Made by a program: the position numbers and the translations under genes
Assembly: GCA_030611945.1 (NCBI GenBank)
Contig: JAUWOV010000008.1
Location: 1-30,848 of the forward strand
DNA: 30,848 nt
Origin: a bacterium
GTDB taxonomy: Bacteria; JAHJDO01
Direction of reading: 5' to 3'
Part shown: one piece after another, positions 25,401 through 30,848 of the stretch
Layout: the number at the start of each line of letters is the position of its first letter
Position numbering within the stretch: the stretch's first letter is position 1
Notes under the pieces: model-generated
Told to the model about the DNA's origin: nothing
Seen by the model: the letters and a program-made list of their open reading frames with translations, nothing else
Database searches by the model: none

Positions 25401-25510
25401 ATTTTATGACAATAGAAATTGGTGGGACAATTCCTCCAAATCCTTATACTGGACAGGCTATCAATGCAGTATTACACATACACTTAGACGCAATATTTAG
25501 GAGAAGATAA
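19448..25510 (+). CDS. YD-repeat/Rhs-like giant exported protein with beta-propeller
   Basis: 2020 residues. Order: signal peptide (1-26, ends N-L-E-A); beta domain; coiled coil (~118-178); carboxypeptidase-regulatory-like beta sandwich (~199-275); ZU5/GAIN-like region (~283-395); Rhs N-terminal region from G-V-G-I-R-S-G-S-L-L-L-E-H; six NHL-type propeller blades (~658-877, unit F-D-x-x-G-N-L-Y-V); more than 20 YD repeats (~914-1790); and the Rhs core signature from Y-A-F-T-G-R-R-L-D to N-P-L-N-F-V-D-P-L-G (1868-1871). A 149-residue variable tip follows. Rhs/tc-type proteins form a shell around a C-terminal toxin; a pilus-associated adhesin is the alternative. AGGAAAA supports the start. It separates pilB from pilC. 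Three dispersed palindromes lie in frame (residues 1459-1467, 1655-1663, 1753-1761). Confidence 0.88.
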   Translation: MTIKRIITLISILILCLLTLSPNLEAKGRNIDIAITPDKAEDYVIGEKATFDMEMTRHNRPANIKLKQIEATFPNEEVSVSLTKVSRGKFKYITEEFEETGEKTLSLTVRSYGAIKRVESLERAKERLEKRIEKLEERKENTNNERLKRILDRLIAKCQRSIQKIEAKIEKIREKGIIGQASCIIIVILPVTPPPTGADAGYIHGKVYDSFNDGPLAGAKITARDVEGAILTDENGKFAFPIIDYSQENKKQAILTIEKAGYTYAQRRVVVTTTRDTSVDPAYLTQLDSKTTTITSGGGIATNADGTIEITFPEGATSEDIEVNATNFKRGKDLPAPLPETSFFTYALELLPDGATFDTPVTVKIANWRGFAAGTPIPVGYYNKNTVRWEAESMGVVTEDGEWVEFAVEHFSPRDCNYPVRAPIGSQGPGPDRIENRENTGQTKAATDPGVGIRSGSLLLEHILPATKSLGKSQDLKLTYSSTSAHPSAFIGTETRRIYRQSPETCGWILDIEGIRKEIKFKGILTWKKDRQGFLFDGKNVRELPLDTGSYNYCLRLSNDYKAEYFTASSFGAPAEEPTGVYADELKPLTSQVDGKIIINNQQASSFGAGWTLNELQRLHFDPDGKILLTQGNGSASVFTPGGYFPSTIFSGIPWPELLTIDKKDNLYVPCISGGNGDTIYKIAPDGTKSIYSDISSTAVTFDSVGNLYASGDDSNIYKITPDGEEEIFAEGFSTPVGLVFDKEGVLYVSDENVIYKVTPKKKEVFVSGLSSSHGLAFDDQENLYVANSGEGTVLKITPDGETAIFSSGFDYPYGLTFNTEGNLYVAGRDTIYFITPEGEVSRFADGFNWLTGIVFDSLGNLYVSNAGANAIYKILPNEDIIKDYISPSGDFSQLTHNTTNDTYTRTLKGGTKINFNSEGLHTSTVDRNGNTTTYTYADVNGDGKAEELISITDATGGVTQFSYENGHLASVTDPAGRITQFNIDGDNNLIAVTTPDGANTQYVYNENHLINSVTDALDNTTQYIRGAKGRYNQIIFPTGEAIDFIPSETQGLINDIPEGVGTSENPAPPVSANIPDLLTNRRGFTTTYQTNKFGMFTKETDPLGRITETERDADSNPTKITRTNGSVVGMSYDEKGNLLTLTEQATNATTTFTYHPDFNQVASITDPLGNITTMDYDTNGNLVKTTDAQNNETAMTYDAKGLLTSTTDAKGNITSYVYDTKGNLTKITDALNNETGFTYDTAGNVLSITDAKGNTTSYEYNNMNHLLKLIDSQDNVTTYEYDLNGNRTKVIDSKGNITVYEYDEMNKLIKVTDAKDNVTTYTYDDNSNRTSITDANGNTTAYAYDEADQLINVTDSLSKVTSYTYDEMGNRISTTDANDNTTNYAYDLLSRLTKTTYPDTTYEQYTYDINSNLLSKRTRKGDVITYSYDNLNRLDIKTYPNAATVDYSYDITSRLTSVIASGSEAISYTYDNLNRVTQVTSQGKTIDYNYDNTGNRTKLRYPDSSYITYDYDDLNRLTAIKDDTSATIASYSYDALSRRTEANYANNTQSEYSYDNVHRLLALANKINGGADISTFAYTYDNVGNRQTMTKNGQTHSYQYDSIYQLTNADYPATYPYSDTVFNYDALGNRETVTNGGTTNYTSNNLNQYTAVDNGQGQALSPQYDPSGNLTNDGTWTFGYDYENRLISATNGTINVSYAYDALGRRIQKDVDGVITKYLYDGDQVICEYDNSETLLRKFIYGPGIDEPIAFVGAGLASARYYYHFDGLGSGTEITDSSGDVVEKYEYDVYGKIIIKDGSDVVINESAIGNPYAFTGRRLDNETGLYYYRSRYYSPELGRFLQTDPIGYYDSMNLYAYVNNNPLNFVDPLGLGADEKTNEQQKSFWDFFWEGVYKDTLRIFEGTQWAGGTGGSGKIKLPIIPIKLELGMHAIEGERVTRGGVESFYEEKTEVSLQVGLFNPSLAIVDGEVKVSPVWKKGGLSISDFMTIEIGGTIPPNPYTGQAINAVLHIHLDAIFRRR
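23822..23850. repeat. In-frame dispersed repeat GTCATTGCGAGC...GAAGCAATCTC
   Basis: The 29-bp element begins GTCATTGCGAGC and ends GCGAAGCAATCTC, a sequence widely scattered in unrelated bacterial genomes. It is translated here as V-I-A-S-G-S-E-A-I, replacing the loop between two YD units, without disturbing the frame. Confidence 0.75.
24411..24437. repeat. In-frame palindromic repeat, GGACAGGG type
   Basis: GGACAGGG (24413-24420), loop GCAAG, CCCTGTCC (24426-24433): a perfect 8-bp stem. Its complement has the same GGGCTTGCCC core as the elements at 3554 and 24704. It is translated G-Q-G-Q-A-L-S-P inside a YD unit. Confidence 0.75.
24704..24731. repeat. In-frame palindromic repeat, GTAGGGGCGG type, copy 2
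   Basis: Starts GTAGGGGCGGGGCTTGCC and ends TCCGCCCGTT, differing from the 3554-3581 copy at about two positions. It is translated V-G-A-G-L-A-S-A-R, inserted between the Y-G-P-G-I-D-E-P and Y-Y-Y-H-F-D-G-L-G-S motifs of the Rhs core. Confidence 0.75.
25058..25510 (+). other. Variable C-terminal tip of the Rhs-like protein, candidate toxin domain
   Basis: Residues 1872-2020, directly after the D-P-L-G boundary where Rhs proteins switch to their variable effector. An aromatic-rich helix (KSFWDFFWEGVYKD) and a Gly-rich linker lead to several predicted beta strands (KLPIIPIKLELGMHAI, KTEVSLQVGLFN, FMTIEIGGTIPP, NAVLHIHLDAIF). I do not recognise a nuclease or other known toxin motif. Two membrane proteins follow immediately. 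The effector role is inference from position. Confidence 0.5.
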
Positions 25511-25511
25511 G

Positions 25512-25823
25512 ATGAAGATATTTTTTAGAATTGTTGCATTAAATATAATAATAGGGAATATAATAGCTTACTTCTTCCCTTTTTCTATTTCCAAACCAGT
25601 CGTAGAATTTCAAATGATGGACTGGTTATCATTCACATGGATTCTGCTATCTATTATGAGTGGCTTTTTCTGGATAGGTTATATGTTTTATCATTGGGGA
25701 ATAAGTAAGTTTAAAAATGGTGCTATAAAAAGAATATGGTTTTGGGCAATGTTATTTGGCGGAATACCTGTCTATTATATAATTGTTTACGAGATAGGTA
25801 AGGGATTAAAAGAGGGAAATTAG
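25512..25823 (+). CDS. Small three-helix membrane protein, candidate immunity protein 1
   Basis: 103 residues, unrecognised. Three hydrophobic segments (~5-23, ~38-60, ~76-94). It starts one base after the Rhs-like stop, so it is coupled to it. It is clearly paralogous to the next gene, sharing P-F-S-x-S-K, H-W-G-I, I-K-R-I-W-F-W and Y-Y-I-I-V-Y-E-I-G-K-G-L. Tandem paralogues directly behind a variable Rhs tip are typical of immunity proteins, and a membrane location would suit a membrane-acting toxin. A PLDc_N-like small membrane protein is a weak alternative, from the last helix pair only. Confidence 0.65.
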   Translation: MKIFFRIVALNIIIGNIIAYFFPFSISKPVVEFQMMDWLSFTWILLSIMSGFFWIGYMFYHWGISKFKNGAIKRIWFWAMLFGGIPVYYIIVYEIGKGLKEGN

Positions 25824-25826
25824 ACG

Positions 25827-26156
25827 ATGAAGATGATTACTAGAGCCATTATAGCAAATATGATGTTGGGATATATAGTAGCTTTTTATTCGCCATTTTC
25901 ATTCTCTAAAACGATACCAGAATTGCAGGGAAAAGAATGGATTTTACTAGCATGGGCTGGTATCTCTATTATAGGTTTTTTCTTTGTATGGGGACATTTC
26001 TTTCATCACTGGGGAATACATGAGTTTATCAATAAAAAAATAAAGAGAATATGGTTTTGGGTTCTCTTGCTCGGTGCGATGCTGTATTTTGTTGGCCCAT
26101 TGGTTTATTATATTATTGTTTATGAGATTGGAAAAGGGTTGGAAAGAGAAAGCTAG
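25827..26156 (+). CDS. Small three-helix membrane protein, candidate immunity protein 2
   Basis: 109 residues, tandem duplicate of the preceding gene, starting 3 bp after its stop. Three hydrophobic segments (~5-22, ~38-60, ~77-100). Conserved with its paralogue: S-P-F-S-F-S-K, F-F-H-H-W-G-I, I-K-R-I-W-F-W, and the C-terminal Y-Y-I-I-V-Y-E-I-G-K-G-L. The central helix pair diverges more than the ends, as expected if each copy is tuned to a different toxin variant. Function is inferred from context only. Confidence 0.65.
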   Translation: MKMITRAIIANMMLGYIVAFYSPFSFSKTIPELQGKEWILLAWAGISIIGFFFVWGHFFHHWGIHEFINKKIKRIWFWVLLLGAMLYFVGPLVYYIIVYEIGKGLERES

Positions 26157-26209
26157 ATGATAAACAGTAACCTAGCATTAAAACTGGAAGATTTTACGAA
26201 ATACGAACA

Positions 26210-26419
26210 ATGAACAGATATGAAGTAATAATCTATTGGAGCGAGGAGGATAAGTTGTTTATTGCAGAAATTCCTGAACTTGCCGGCTGTATGGCAGACG
26301 GGGCGACATATGATGAAGCCTTGCAAAATGCAGAGATAGTGATTCGGGAATGGATTGATACTGCTAAAAAATTGGGACGTTTAATCCCTGAACCAAAAGG
26401 GCGTTTGGTATTTGCATAA
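26210..26419 (+). CDS. hicB: HicB-like antitoxin, orphan
   Basis: 69-residue partial-RNase-H-fold protein: Y-E-V-I-I-Y-W-S-E-E-D-K-L-F-I-A-E-I-P-E-L, then G-C-M-A-D-G-A-T-Y-D-E-A-L-Q-N-A, the signature of HicB antitoxins of type II toxin-antitoxin systems. No HicA (dsRBD-fold toxin, ~60-80 residues) is visible on either side, and no DNA-binding C-terminus is present. It has no clear ribosome binding site; its ATG lies next to a short ACGAAATACGAAC motif related to the dispersed repeats. Possibly a remnant or a stand-alone regulator. Confidence 0.8.
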   Translation: MNRYEVIIYWSEEDKLFIAEIPELAGCMADGATYDEALQNAEIVIREWIDTAKKLGRLIPEPKGRLVFA

Positions 26420-26443
26420 GAGTAGGAACTGCATAGGTAAAGC

Positions 26444-27655
26444 ATGCCGACATATAAGTATATTGCGATTGATAAGGACGGCAAGAGGATAGAAGCTGTT
26501 CATTCTGCTGAAAGCGAAAAAGTTCTTGTTAGTACTCTCAGCGCCAACCAATTAACAATAGTCTCCATAACCGAACAAAAAAAACGCTCATCTTTATTTA
26601 AGAAGAAAGCTAAAATAAAGACCAATGATCTAATTCTCTTTAGCAGACAGCTGGCTACAATGGTTAATGCAGGACTGCCTCTGGTTCAGGGGCTGGATAC
26701 CCTTGCGGATCAAATGGAGAATCCTTCCCTAAAAACACTTGTTAAAAAACTGGAAGAAGATGTGGAGGGAGGAGAAAGTTTTTCTCAGGCTCTCTCAAAA
26801 TATCCAAAGGTGTTCTCGGATTTTTATGTGAGCATGGTAAGAGCAGGCGAAGAAAGCGGTACATTGGATGAAATACTTGGCCGTCTTGCAACGTATCTTG
26901 AGAATTCCGCCAAACTTGCAAGAAAGGTTAAATCCGCTATGGTATATCCTGCAGTGGTTACAGGTATGTCTGTTGCTATAGTTATGGTTTTAATATTAAA
27001 AGTAATTCCAACATTCAAGACTATTTTTGACGCTTTTGGCGGAACTCTTCCTCTTCCGACAAGAATACTTATAGGAACGAGCGATATTCTCAGGCATTAT
27101 TTTTTGATTGTAGCGGGAATTCTGGCTGTCGCTTTCTTCTTTTTGCGTAAATACATACAGACTGAAAAAGGAAGACTACAGTTTGACGGATTAAAACTCC
27201 GTGTGATTATTTTTGGAACTCTTCTGAAAAAGGTAGCTCTGGCAAAGTTTGCAAGAACTTTGTGCACGCTTATAAAGAGCAGTGTTCCTATTCTTAAGGC
27301 GCTTGAAATAGTTGGAGCTACTTCGGGAAATAAGGTTCTGGAAAAAAATCTTGAGAGTGTTGGAACAGGCGTTAAAGACGGTAAAACCATTGCGGAACCG
27401 CTCGCTAAAAGCGAGTTTTTTCCGCCAATGGTTGTTAAGATGATATCGGTTGGTGAAAAAACAGGCGCGCTGGAGGATATGCTGACAAAGATTGCTGAGT
27501 TTTATGAATCCGAAGTTGATACTGCGGTAGACGGATTAACCTCTGTGATAGAACCTGTTTTGATCTGTGTTTTGGGCGTAATAATAGGCGGTATTGTTAT
27601 TGCCATGTTCCTGCCGATATTCAAAATGAGCACTCTTGTATCACAGGGTTTCTAA
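26444..27655 (+). CDS. pilC: Type IV pilus inner-membrane platform protein PilC
   Basis: 403 residues, GspF/PilC family, the membrane rotor on which PilB and PilT act. N-terminal M-P-T-Y-K-Y-I-A-I-D-K-D-G-K is the usual beginning. Two T2SSF repeats follow: first F-S-R-Q-L-A-T-M-V-N-A-G-L-P-L (~68) with G-E-E-S-G-T-L-D, second F-A-R-T-L-C-T-L-I-K-S-S-V-P-I-L (~270) with G-E-K-T-G-A-L-E-D-M. Three transmembrane segments (~170-190, ~220-240, ~375-395). Ribosome binding site AGGTAAAG. Separated from pilB by the Rhs-like insertion. Confidence 0.94.
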   Translation: MPTYKYIAIDKDGKRIEAVHSAESEKVLVSTLSANQLTIVSITEQKKRSSLFKKKAKIKTNDLILFSRQLATMVNAGLPLVQGLDTLADQMENPSLKTLVKKLEEDVEGGESFSQALSKYPKVFSDFYVSMVRAGEESGTLDEILGRLATYLENSAKLARKVKSAMVYPAVVTGMSVAIVMVLILKVIPTFKTIFDAFGGTLPLPTRILIGTSDILRHYFLIVAGILAVAFFFLRKYIQTEKGRLQFDGLKLRVIIFGTLLKKVALAKFARTLCTLIKSSVPILKALEIVGATSGNKVLEKNLESVGTGVKDGKTIAEPLAKSEFFPPMVVKMISVGEKTGALEDMLTKIAEFYESEVDTAVDGLTSVIEPVLICVLGVIIGGIVIAMFLPIFKMSTLVSQGF

Positions 27656-27659
27656 AAAG

Positions 27660-29255
27660 ATGCGTATCGTTGAATACACTCGTGAAAAAATCTCCCGGAT
27701 TAAGGTATTAATAATCGCAAGACTTCTTATAGCAATAGTTCTGCTTGGCATGGGAACTTTTGTGTTCAGAGCGGAGAATATCCCTTTTTACCAGTTAATA
27801 TCCGTAATATTTCTGTTGACCATAGCGTACGGCATTCTTCTGAAGAAAAAAATGTATTTGAACTCGTTAATACATGTTCAGATTATTGCGGATATAATAT
27901 GGATCGGCATATTGATCTCCTATTCAGGAGGAGTAGACAGCGCTTTTACATTGCTTTATATCCTTTCTATAATTTCTGCCAGTTTATTGCTCTCTTCCAA
28001 AGAAAGCTTAATATTAACATCGTTAGCAGTGGCAACTTATTTTATAATTATATTTTTACAATACAAAGGCGTTATGCCTTTCACCGAAGCTTATCAATCC
28101 AGGTCGGGAAGTATGGTTATATACGTTGTCTGTCTTCAGGCAATGATATTTTATCTCATGTCTATATCAAGCGGGATACTGTCAGAAAATCTCAGGCACA
28201 AGGTTAAACAGATAAGAAAATTACGAAATTTCACAGATAACATATTGCAAAATATGGCTAGCGGACTCATATCCGTTGATCCCAACGGAATAATATCATA
28301 TTTTAACCAGGCTGCTTCAGACATGCTCGGATATCAAAGAGAAGAAGCTGTGGGAACTGCCTGGAAAGCGCTGTTTCCTGATAACATAATTAAGATGAAG
28401 AATTACATCCCTTCCTTGCAGTTTGGGGCTGACATTCGGAAAAAGAACGGCGATTTGCTGTTAATCGGTTTCAGCGTTTCGCCATTAAAAACTGATGACG
28501 GAGAGATTGAAGGGATAATATTTATTTTTAGAGATTTAAGCGCGATCAAAGAACTGGAACGCAAATTAAGCCAGAATGACAGATTAGCGCTCATGGGAAA
28601 GATGTCAGCAAAAATAGCGCACGAAGTCAGGAATCCTCTCGCTTCCCTGAGAGGTTCTGCTGAGATGCTTAAGGAAGATGATAAAATCGGCAGTAGCAGC
28701 AAAAAATTACTGGAACTAATTATCAGGGAGTCTGATAAGATCAATGAAAGAGTTACAGGTTTTCTTAATCTGTCAAAACCGGCAAAACCAAAGTTAAAAA
28801 GATGCAATATACATACAATAATTAAAAATGTTTTGGTTTTATTAAGAAGTCGGGGTGATGTTAATCCTGAAATCAATATAGAATATAATGTAAGTAGCAA
28901 TAAGCTATTTTCTCTTGTAGATGAGGAACAAATAGAACGGATGTTTTTGAATCTATGTCTTAATGCAATCCAGGCAATGCCTGAAGGTGGAACTCTTACA
29001 ATAGGAGCAGATATTAGAGAGAAGATGATAGAGATCAGATTTACTGATACCGGCAAAGGACTCTCTGAGAATGAGAAGAAAAATCTTTTTGACCCATTTT
29101 CAACAACAAGTGAGAGGGGAACAGGTTTGGGGTTAAGTATTGTCAGAGAAATAATAGACACTCATAACGGACAAATAGAGGTTATTAGTAAAAAAGGTGA
29201 AGGCAGTACTTTTATAGTTAAACTTCCTGTAGCTGAGAAAAACGACAATGAATAA
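27660..29255 (+). CDS. pilS: PilS-like sensor histidine kinase
   Basis: 531 residues from the ATG at 27660, four bases after the pilC stop; an in-frame ATG at 27636 would overlap pilC by 20 bp. Six hydrophobic segments (~18-175) form the PilS-type membrane sensor, followed by a PAS domain (~190-295), a HisKA domain with H321 in K-I-A-H-E-V-R-N-P, and an HATPase with N-box N-A-I-Q-A-M-P-E-G-G, G1 D-T-G-K-G-L and G2 G-T-G-L-G-L-S-I-V. In pseudomonads PilS senses pilin in the membrane and controls pilA through PilR. The gene overlaps pilR by 8 bp. Confidence 0.92.
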   Translation: MRIVEYTREKISRIKVLIIARLLIAIVLLGMGTFVFRAENIPFYQLISVIFLLTIAYGILLKKKMYLNSLIHVQIIADIIWIGILISYSGGVDSAFTLLYILSIISASLLLSSKESLILTSLAVATYFIIIFLQYKGVMPFTEAYQSRSGSMVIYVVCLQAMIFYLMSISSGILSENLRHKVKQIRKLRNFTDNILQNMASGLISVDPNGIISYFNQAASDMLGYQREEAVGTAWKALFPDNIIKMKNYIPSLQFGADIRKKNGDLLLIGFSVSPLKTDDGEIEGIIFIFRDLSAIKELERKLSQNDRLALMGKMSAKIAHEVRNPLASLRGSAEMLKEDDKIGSSSKKLLELIIRESDKINERVTGFLNLSKPAKPKLKRCNIHTIIKNVLVLLRSRGDVNPEINIEYNVSSNKLFSLVDEEQIERMFLNLCLNAIQAMPEGGTLTIGADIREKMIEIRFTDTGKGLSENEKKNLFDPFSTTSERGTGLGLSIVREIIDTHNGQIEVISKKGEGSTFIVKLPVAEKNDNE

Positions 29256-30612
29256 GAATAAAATACTTGTAATTGACGATGAGAAGAGCATGCTTGAGTT
29301 TCTTTCGGCAATGCTTACAAAAGACGGTTTTAGCGTTGCTGTTTCAGACACAGGGCAAGAAGGCGTAAACATGTTTAAAAAAACTCATTTTGATCTTGTG
29401 ATCACTGATATAAAAATGCCGGAAATTAGCGGTATAGATGTATTGAAATCCATAAGAAGTTATGACACTAACGCTGTTGTTCTGATGATCACTGCGTATG
29501 CTTCAGTAGATACAGCGATTGAAGCGATGAAACTGGGCGCTTTTGATTATATTACAAAGCCATTTGAGATAGAGAATATCAGGGTTATTATCAGAAAGGC
29601 TCTTCAGCAAAGGGAATTGCTTGATGAAAATATAAATCTCAAAGAACAGTTAAAGTCTGAGTATGATTTTAAAAATATAATAGGCAACAGCACTCCTATC
29701 AAAGATGTTTTTGATAAAGTTAGAAAGATCTCGCGCACAGACGCAACAGTTCTTCTCTATGGAGAAACTGGTACAGGAAAGGAACTTTTTGCCAGGGCAA
29801 TACATCATAATAGTCCTAGAAAAAGTGAGCCTTTTATATCAATTGATTGTGGAGCGTTAACTGAAACATTACTTGAGTCTGAACTCTTCGGACATGTAAA
29901 GGGAGCATTTACAGGAGCGATAGAACATAAAAAGGGATTATTTGAGGCAGCAGATGGAGGAACGATTTTTCTTGATGAAGTTGGAGTGGCTTCTCCACAG
30001 ATACAAACCAAGCTTCTGAGAGTTTTGCAGGAACACGAGATAAAACAGGTTGGAGGAAATAAAAGTATTAAAGTGGATGTAAGGATAATAGCAGCTACTA
30101 ACACAGATTTAGAACAACAGATAAAGGACGGTAAATTTAGAGAGGATTTGTTTTACAGACTGAGTGTTATTCCTATAGTGCTGCCTCCGCTGCGTGAAAG
30201 AATAGACGATATTCCTTTGCTGGTAAGCCACTTCTTAAAAAAATATACCCGGAAAGCTGGCAGTAAAATCAAAAAGATGTCGCCGGAAGTTATGCAGATC
30301 TTAATGAAATATAATTGGCCTGGAAACATAAGAGAGCTGGAAAATGTAGTAGAAAGAGCTGTTGTTCTTGAAGAGGGAGATACAATTGCTATAGAGAATC
30401 TTCCTGATAAACTGCGAGAGCAGGAAATAGAAATAGATGAAAAGCGCTTTATTGCAGAAGGATTAAAAAACACTGTTGAGCAAACAGAAAGAAATATAAT
30501 ACTCAAAGCGTTTGAAGAATGCGCAGAGAACCAGTACCAAACAGCAAAAAAATTGAAAGTCTCCAGACAAAACCTACAATATAAGTTGAAAAAATATAGA
30601 ATAATTGAGTAG
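29248..30612 (+). CDS. pilR: PilR-like sigma-54-dependent response regulator
   Basis: 454 residues: receiver domain (1-120) with phosphoacceptor D54 in T-D-I-K-M-P; AAA+ domain with Walker A GETGTGKE (172-179), the sigma-54 contact loop GAFTGA (219-224), and Walker B G-G-T-I-F-L-D-E-V; and a Fis-type helix-turn-helix at the C-terminus (T-A-K-K-L-K-V-S-R-Q-N-L-Q-Y-K-L). The intact GAFTGA means it can open RpoN promoters, and one lies before pilA at 5478-5493, so PilS-PilR likely controls this very locus. Confidence 0.93.
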   Translation: MNKNKILVIDDEKSMLEFLSAMLTKDGFSVAVSDTGQEGVNMFKKTHFDLVITDIKMPEISGIDVLKSIRSYDTNAVVLMITAYASVDTAIEAMKLGAFDYITKPFEIENIRVIIRKALQQRELLDENINLKEQLKSEYDFKNIIGNSTPIKDVFDKVRKISRTDATVLLYGETGTGKELFARAIHHNSPRKSEPFISIDCGALTETLLESELFGHVKGAFTGAIEHKKGLFEAADGGTIFLDEVGVASPQIQTKLLRVLQEHEIKQVGGNKSIKVDVRIIAATNTDLEQQIKDGKFREDLFYRLSVIPIVLPPLRERIDDIPLLVSHFLKKYTRKAGSKIKKMSPEVMQILMKYNWPGNIRELENVVERAVVLEEGDTIAIENLPDKLREQEIEIDEKRFIAEGLKNTVEQTERNIILKAFEECAENQYQTAKKLKVSRQNLQYKLKKYRIIE

Positions 30613-30638
30613 AATCAAGCTAAGAGGAAAGCAAAGCT

Positions 30639-30848
30639 ATGGATCTTAACAAGTTTCTTAGAATTATGGTGGATAAGAAGGCTTCTGACCTTTATTTTAA
30701 GGTGGGGAATGTTCCATATATAAGAGTTAATGGAGAACTTCAGCCTGTTGGAGAGGAGTCTATTTCGTCTAAAGACATGGATGAAGCTGCCAATACCATT
30801 CTTGAAAGCCAAAAAAGGGCAAGTATTACTGAGAAGGATGAGATAGAT
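30639..30848 (+). CDS. pilT: PilT-like retraction ATPase, 5' part only
   Basis: 70 codons visible before the right edge. MDLNKFLRIMVDKKASDLYF, then V-P-Y-I-R-V-N-G-E-L-Q-P-V, is the N-terminal PAS-like domain of PilT/PilU retraction ATPases. The catalytic core is not in the window, so PilT and PilU cannot be separated. AAGAGGAAA lies about 9 bases upstream of the ATG. It starts 26 bp after pilR and probably belongs to the same transcript. Confidence 0.85.
   Translation, partial: MDLNKFLRIMVDKKASDLYFKVGNVPYIRVNGELQPVGEESISSKDMDEAANTILESQKRASITEKDEID

Noticed and set aside
26157-26443. A hidden HicA toxin next to HicB
   Set aside because: The flanking gaps of 53 and 24 bp are too short for the gene.
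5543-30848. Type II secretion system instead of T4P
   Set aside because: pilM, pilN, pilO, PilX-like, pilS, pilR and pilT-like genes together indicate T4P; no gspL, gspM or gspC is seen.

Overview
The window carries a near-complete type IV pilus (T4P) locus on the + strand, preceded by two short minus-strand units. The genome looks AT-rich. The pilins share a PVC/Omnitrophota-like style (GFTLVEIMIVVAIIGLLAAI followed by a D-A-V-C-x-N-N-M-x-Q-I segment). Small palindromic and AT-rich dispersed repeats are abundant. This suggests an uncultivated didermic bacterium (a secretin and lipoproteins are present), perhaps of the PVC/Omnitrophota neighbourhood. I cannot assign a taxon from sequence alone.

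Layout: (1) 1-2692, minus: type III glutamine synthetase from a clear sigma-70-type promoter, then a truncated NAD synthetase. (2) 2735-5138, minus: ABC ATPase, ABC-2 permease and a membrane-anchored TPR protein with a histidine-rich loop. (3) 5139-5542: gene-free control region with dispersed repeats, two 12-bp palindromes 30 bp apart, and an excellent sigma-54 promoter. (4) 5543-9090: two paralogous prepilins, PilV/PilW-like minor pilins, a PilX-like protein and a small bitopic membrane protein. (5) 9155-14530: pilM, pilN, pilO, a pilP-like lipoprotein and the secretin pilQ, with an MntA-HepT toxin-antitoxin pair between pilP and pilQ. (6) 14699-19422: two proteins with degenerate GGDEF domains that keep the I-site, a stand-alone MshEN domain and the PilB ATPase. 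(7) 19448-26419: a 2020-residue YD-repeat/Rhs-like protein, two paralogous small membrane proteins (candidate immunity proteins) and an orphan HicB. (8) 26444-30848: pilC, pilS, pilR and the beginning of pilT.

The genes form a coherent circuit. PilS/PilR is a two-component pair whose regulator has the GAFTGA loop needed for sigma-54, and the first pilin has a consensus sigma-54 promoter with possible upstream activator sites. PilB, PilT and PilC would drive extension and retraction through PilMNOP and the PilQ secretin. The degenerate GGDEF proteins and the MshEN domain suggest that the pilus responds to cyclic di-GMP. Accessory cargo (MntA-HepT, Rhs plus putative immunity, HicB) sits in the gaps between core pil genes.

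The most unusual structural signal is that dispersed repeats, normally intergenic, have been captured as protein-coding sequence. They encode the signal peptides of three exported proteins, the C-terminal tail of PilO, and three short in-frame insertions in the Rhs-like protein.
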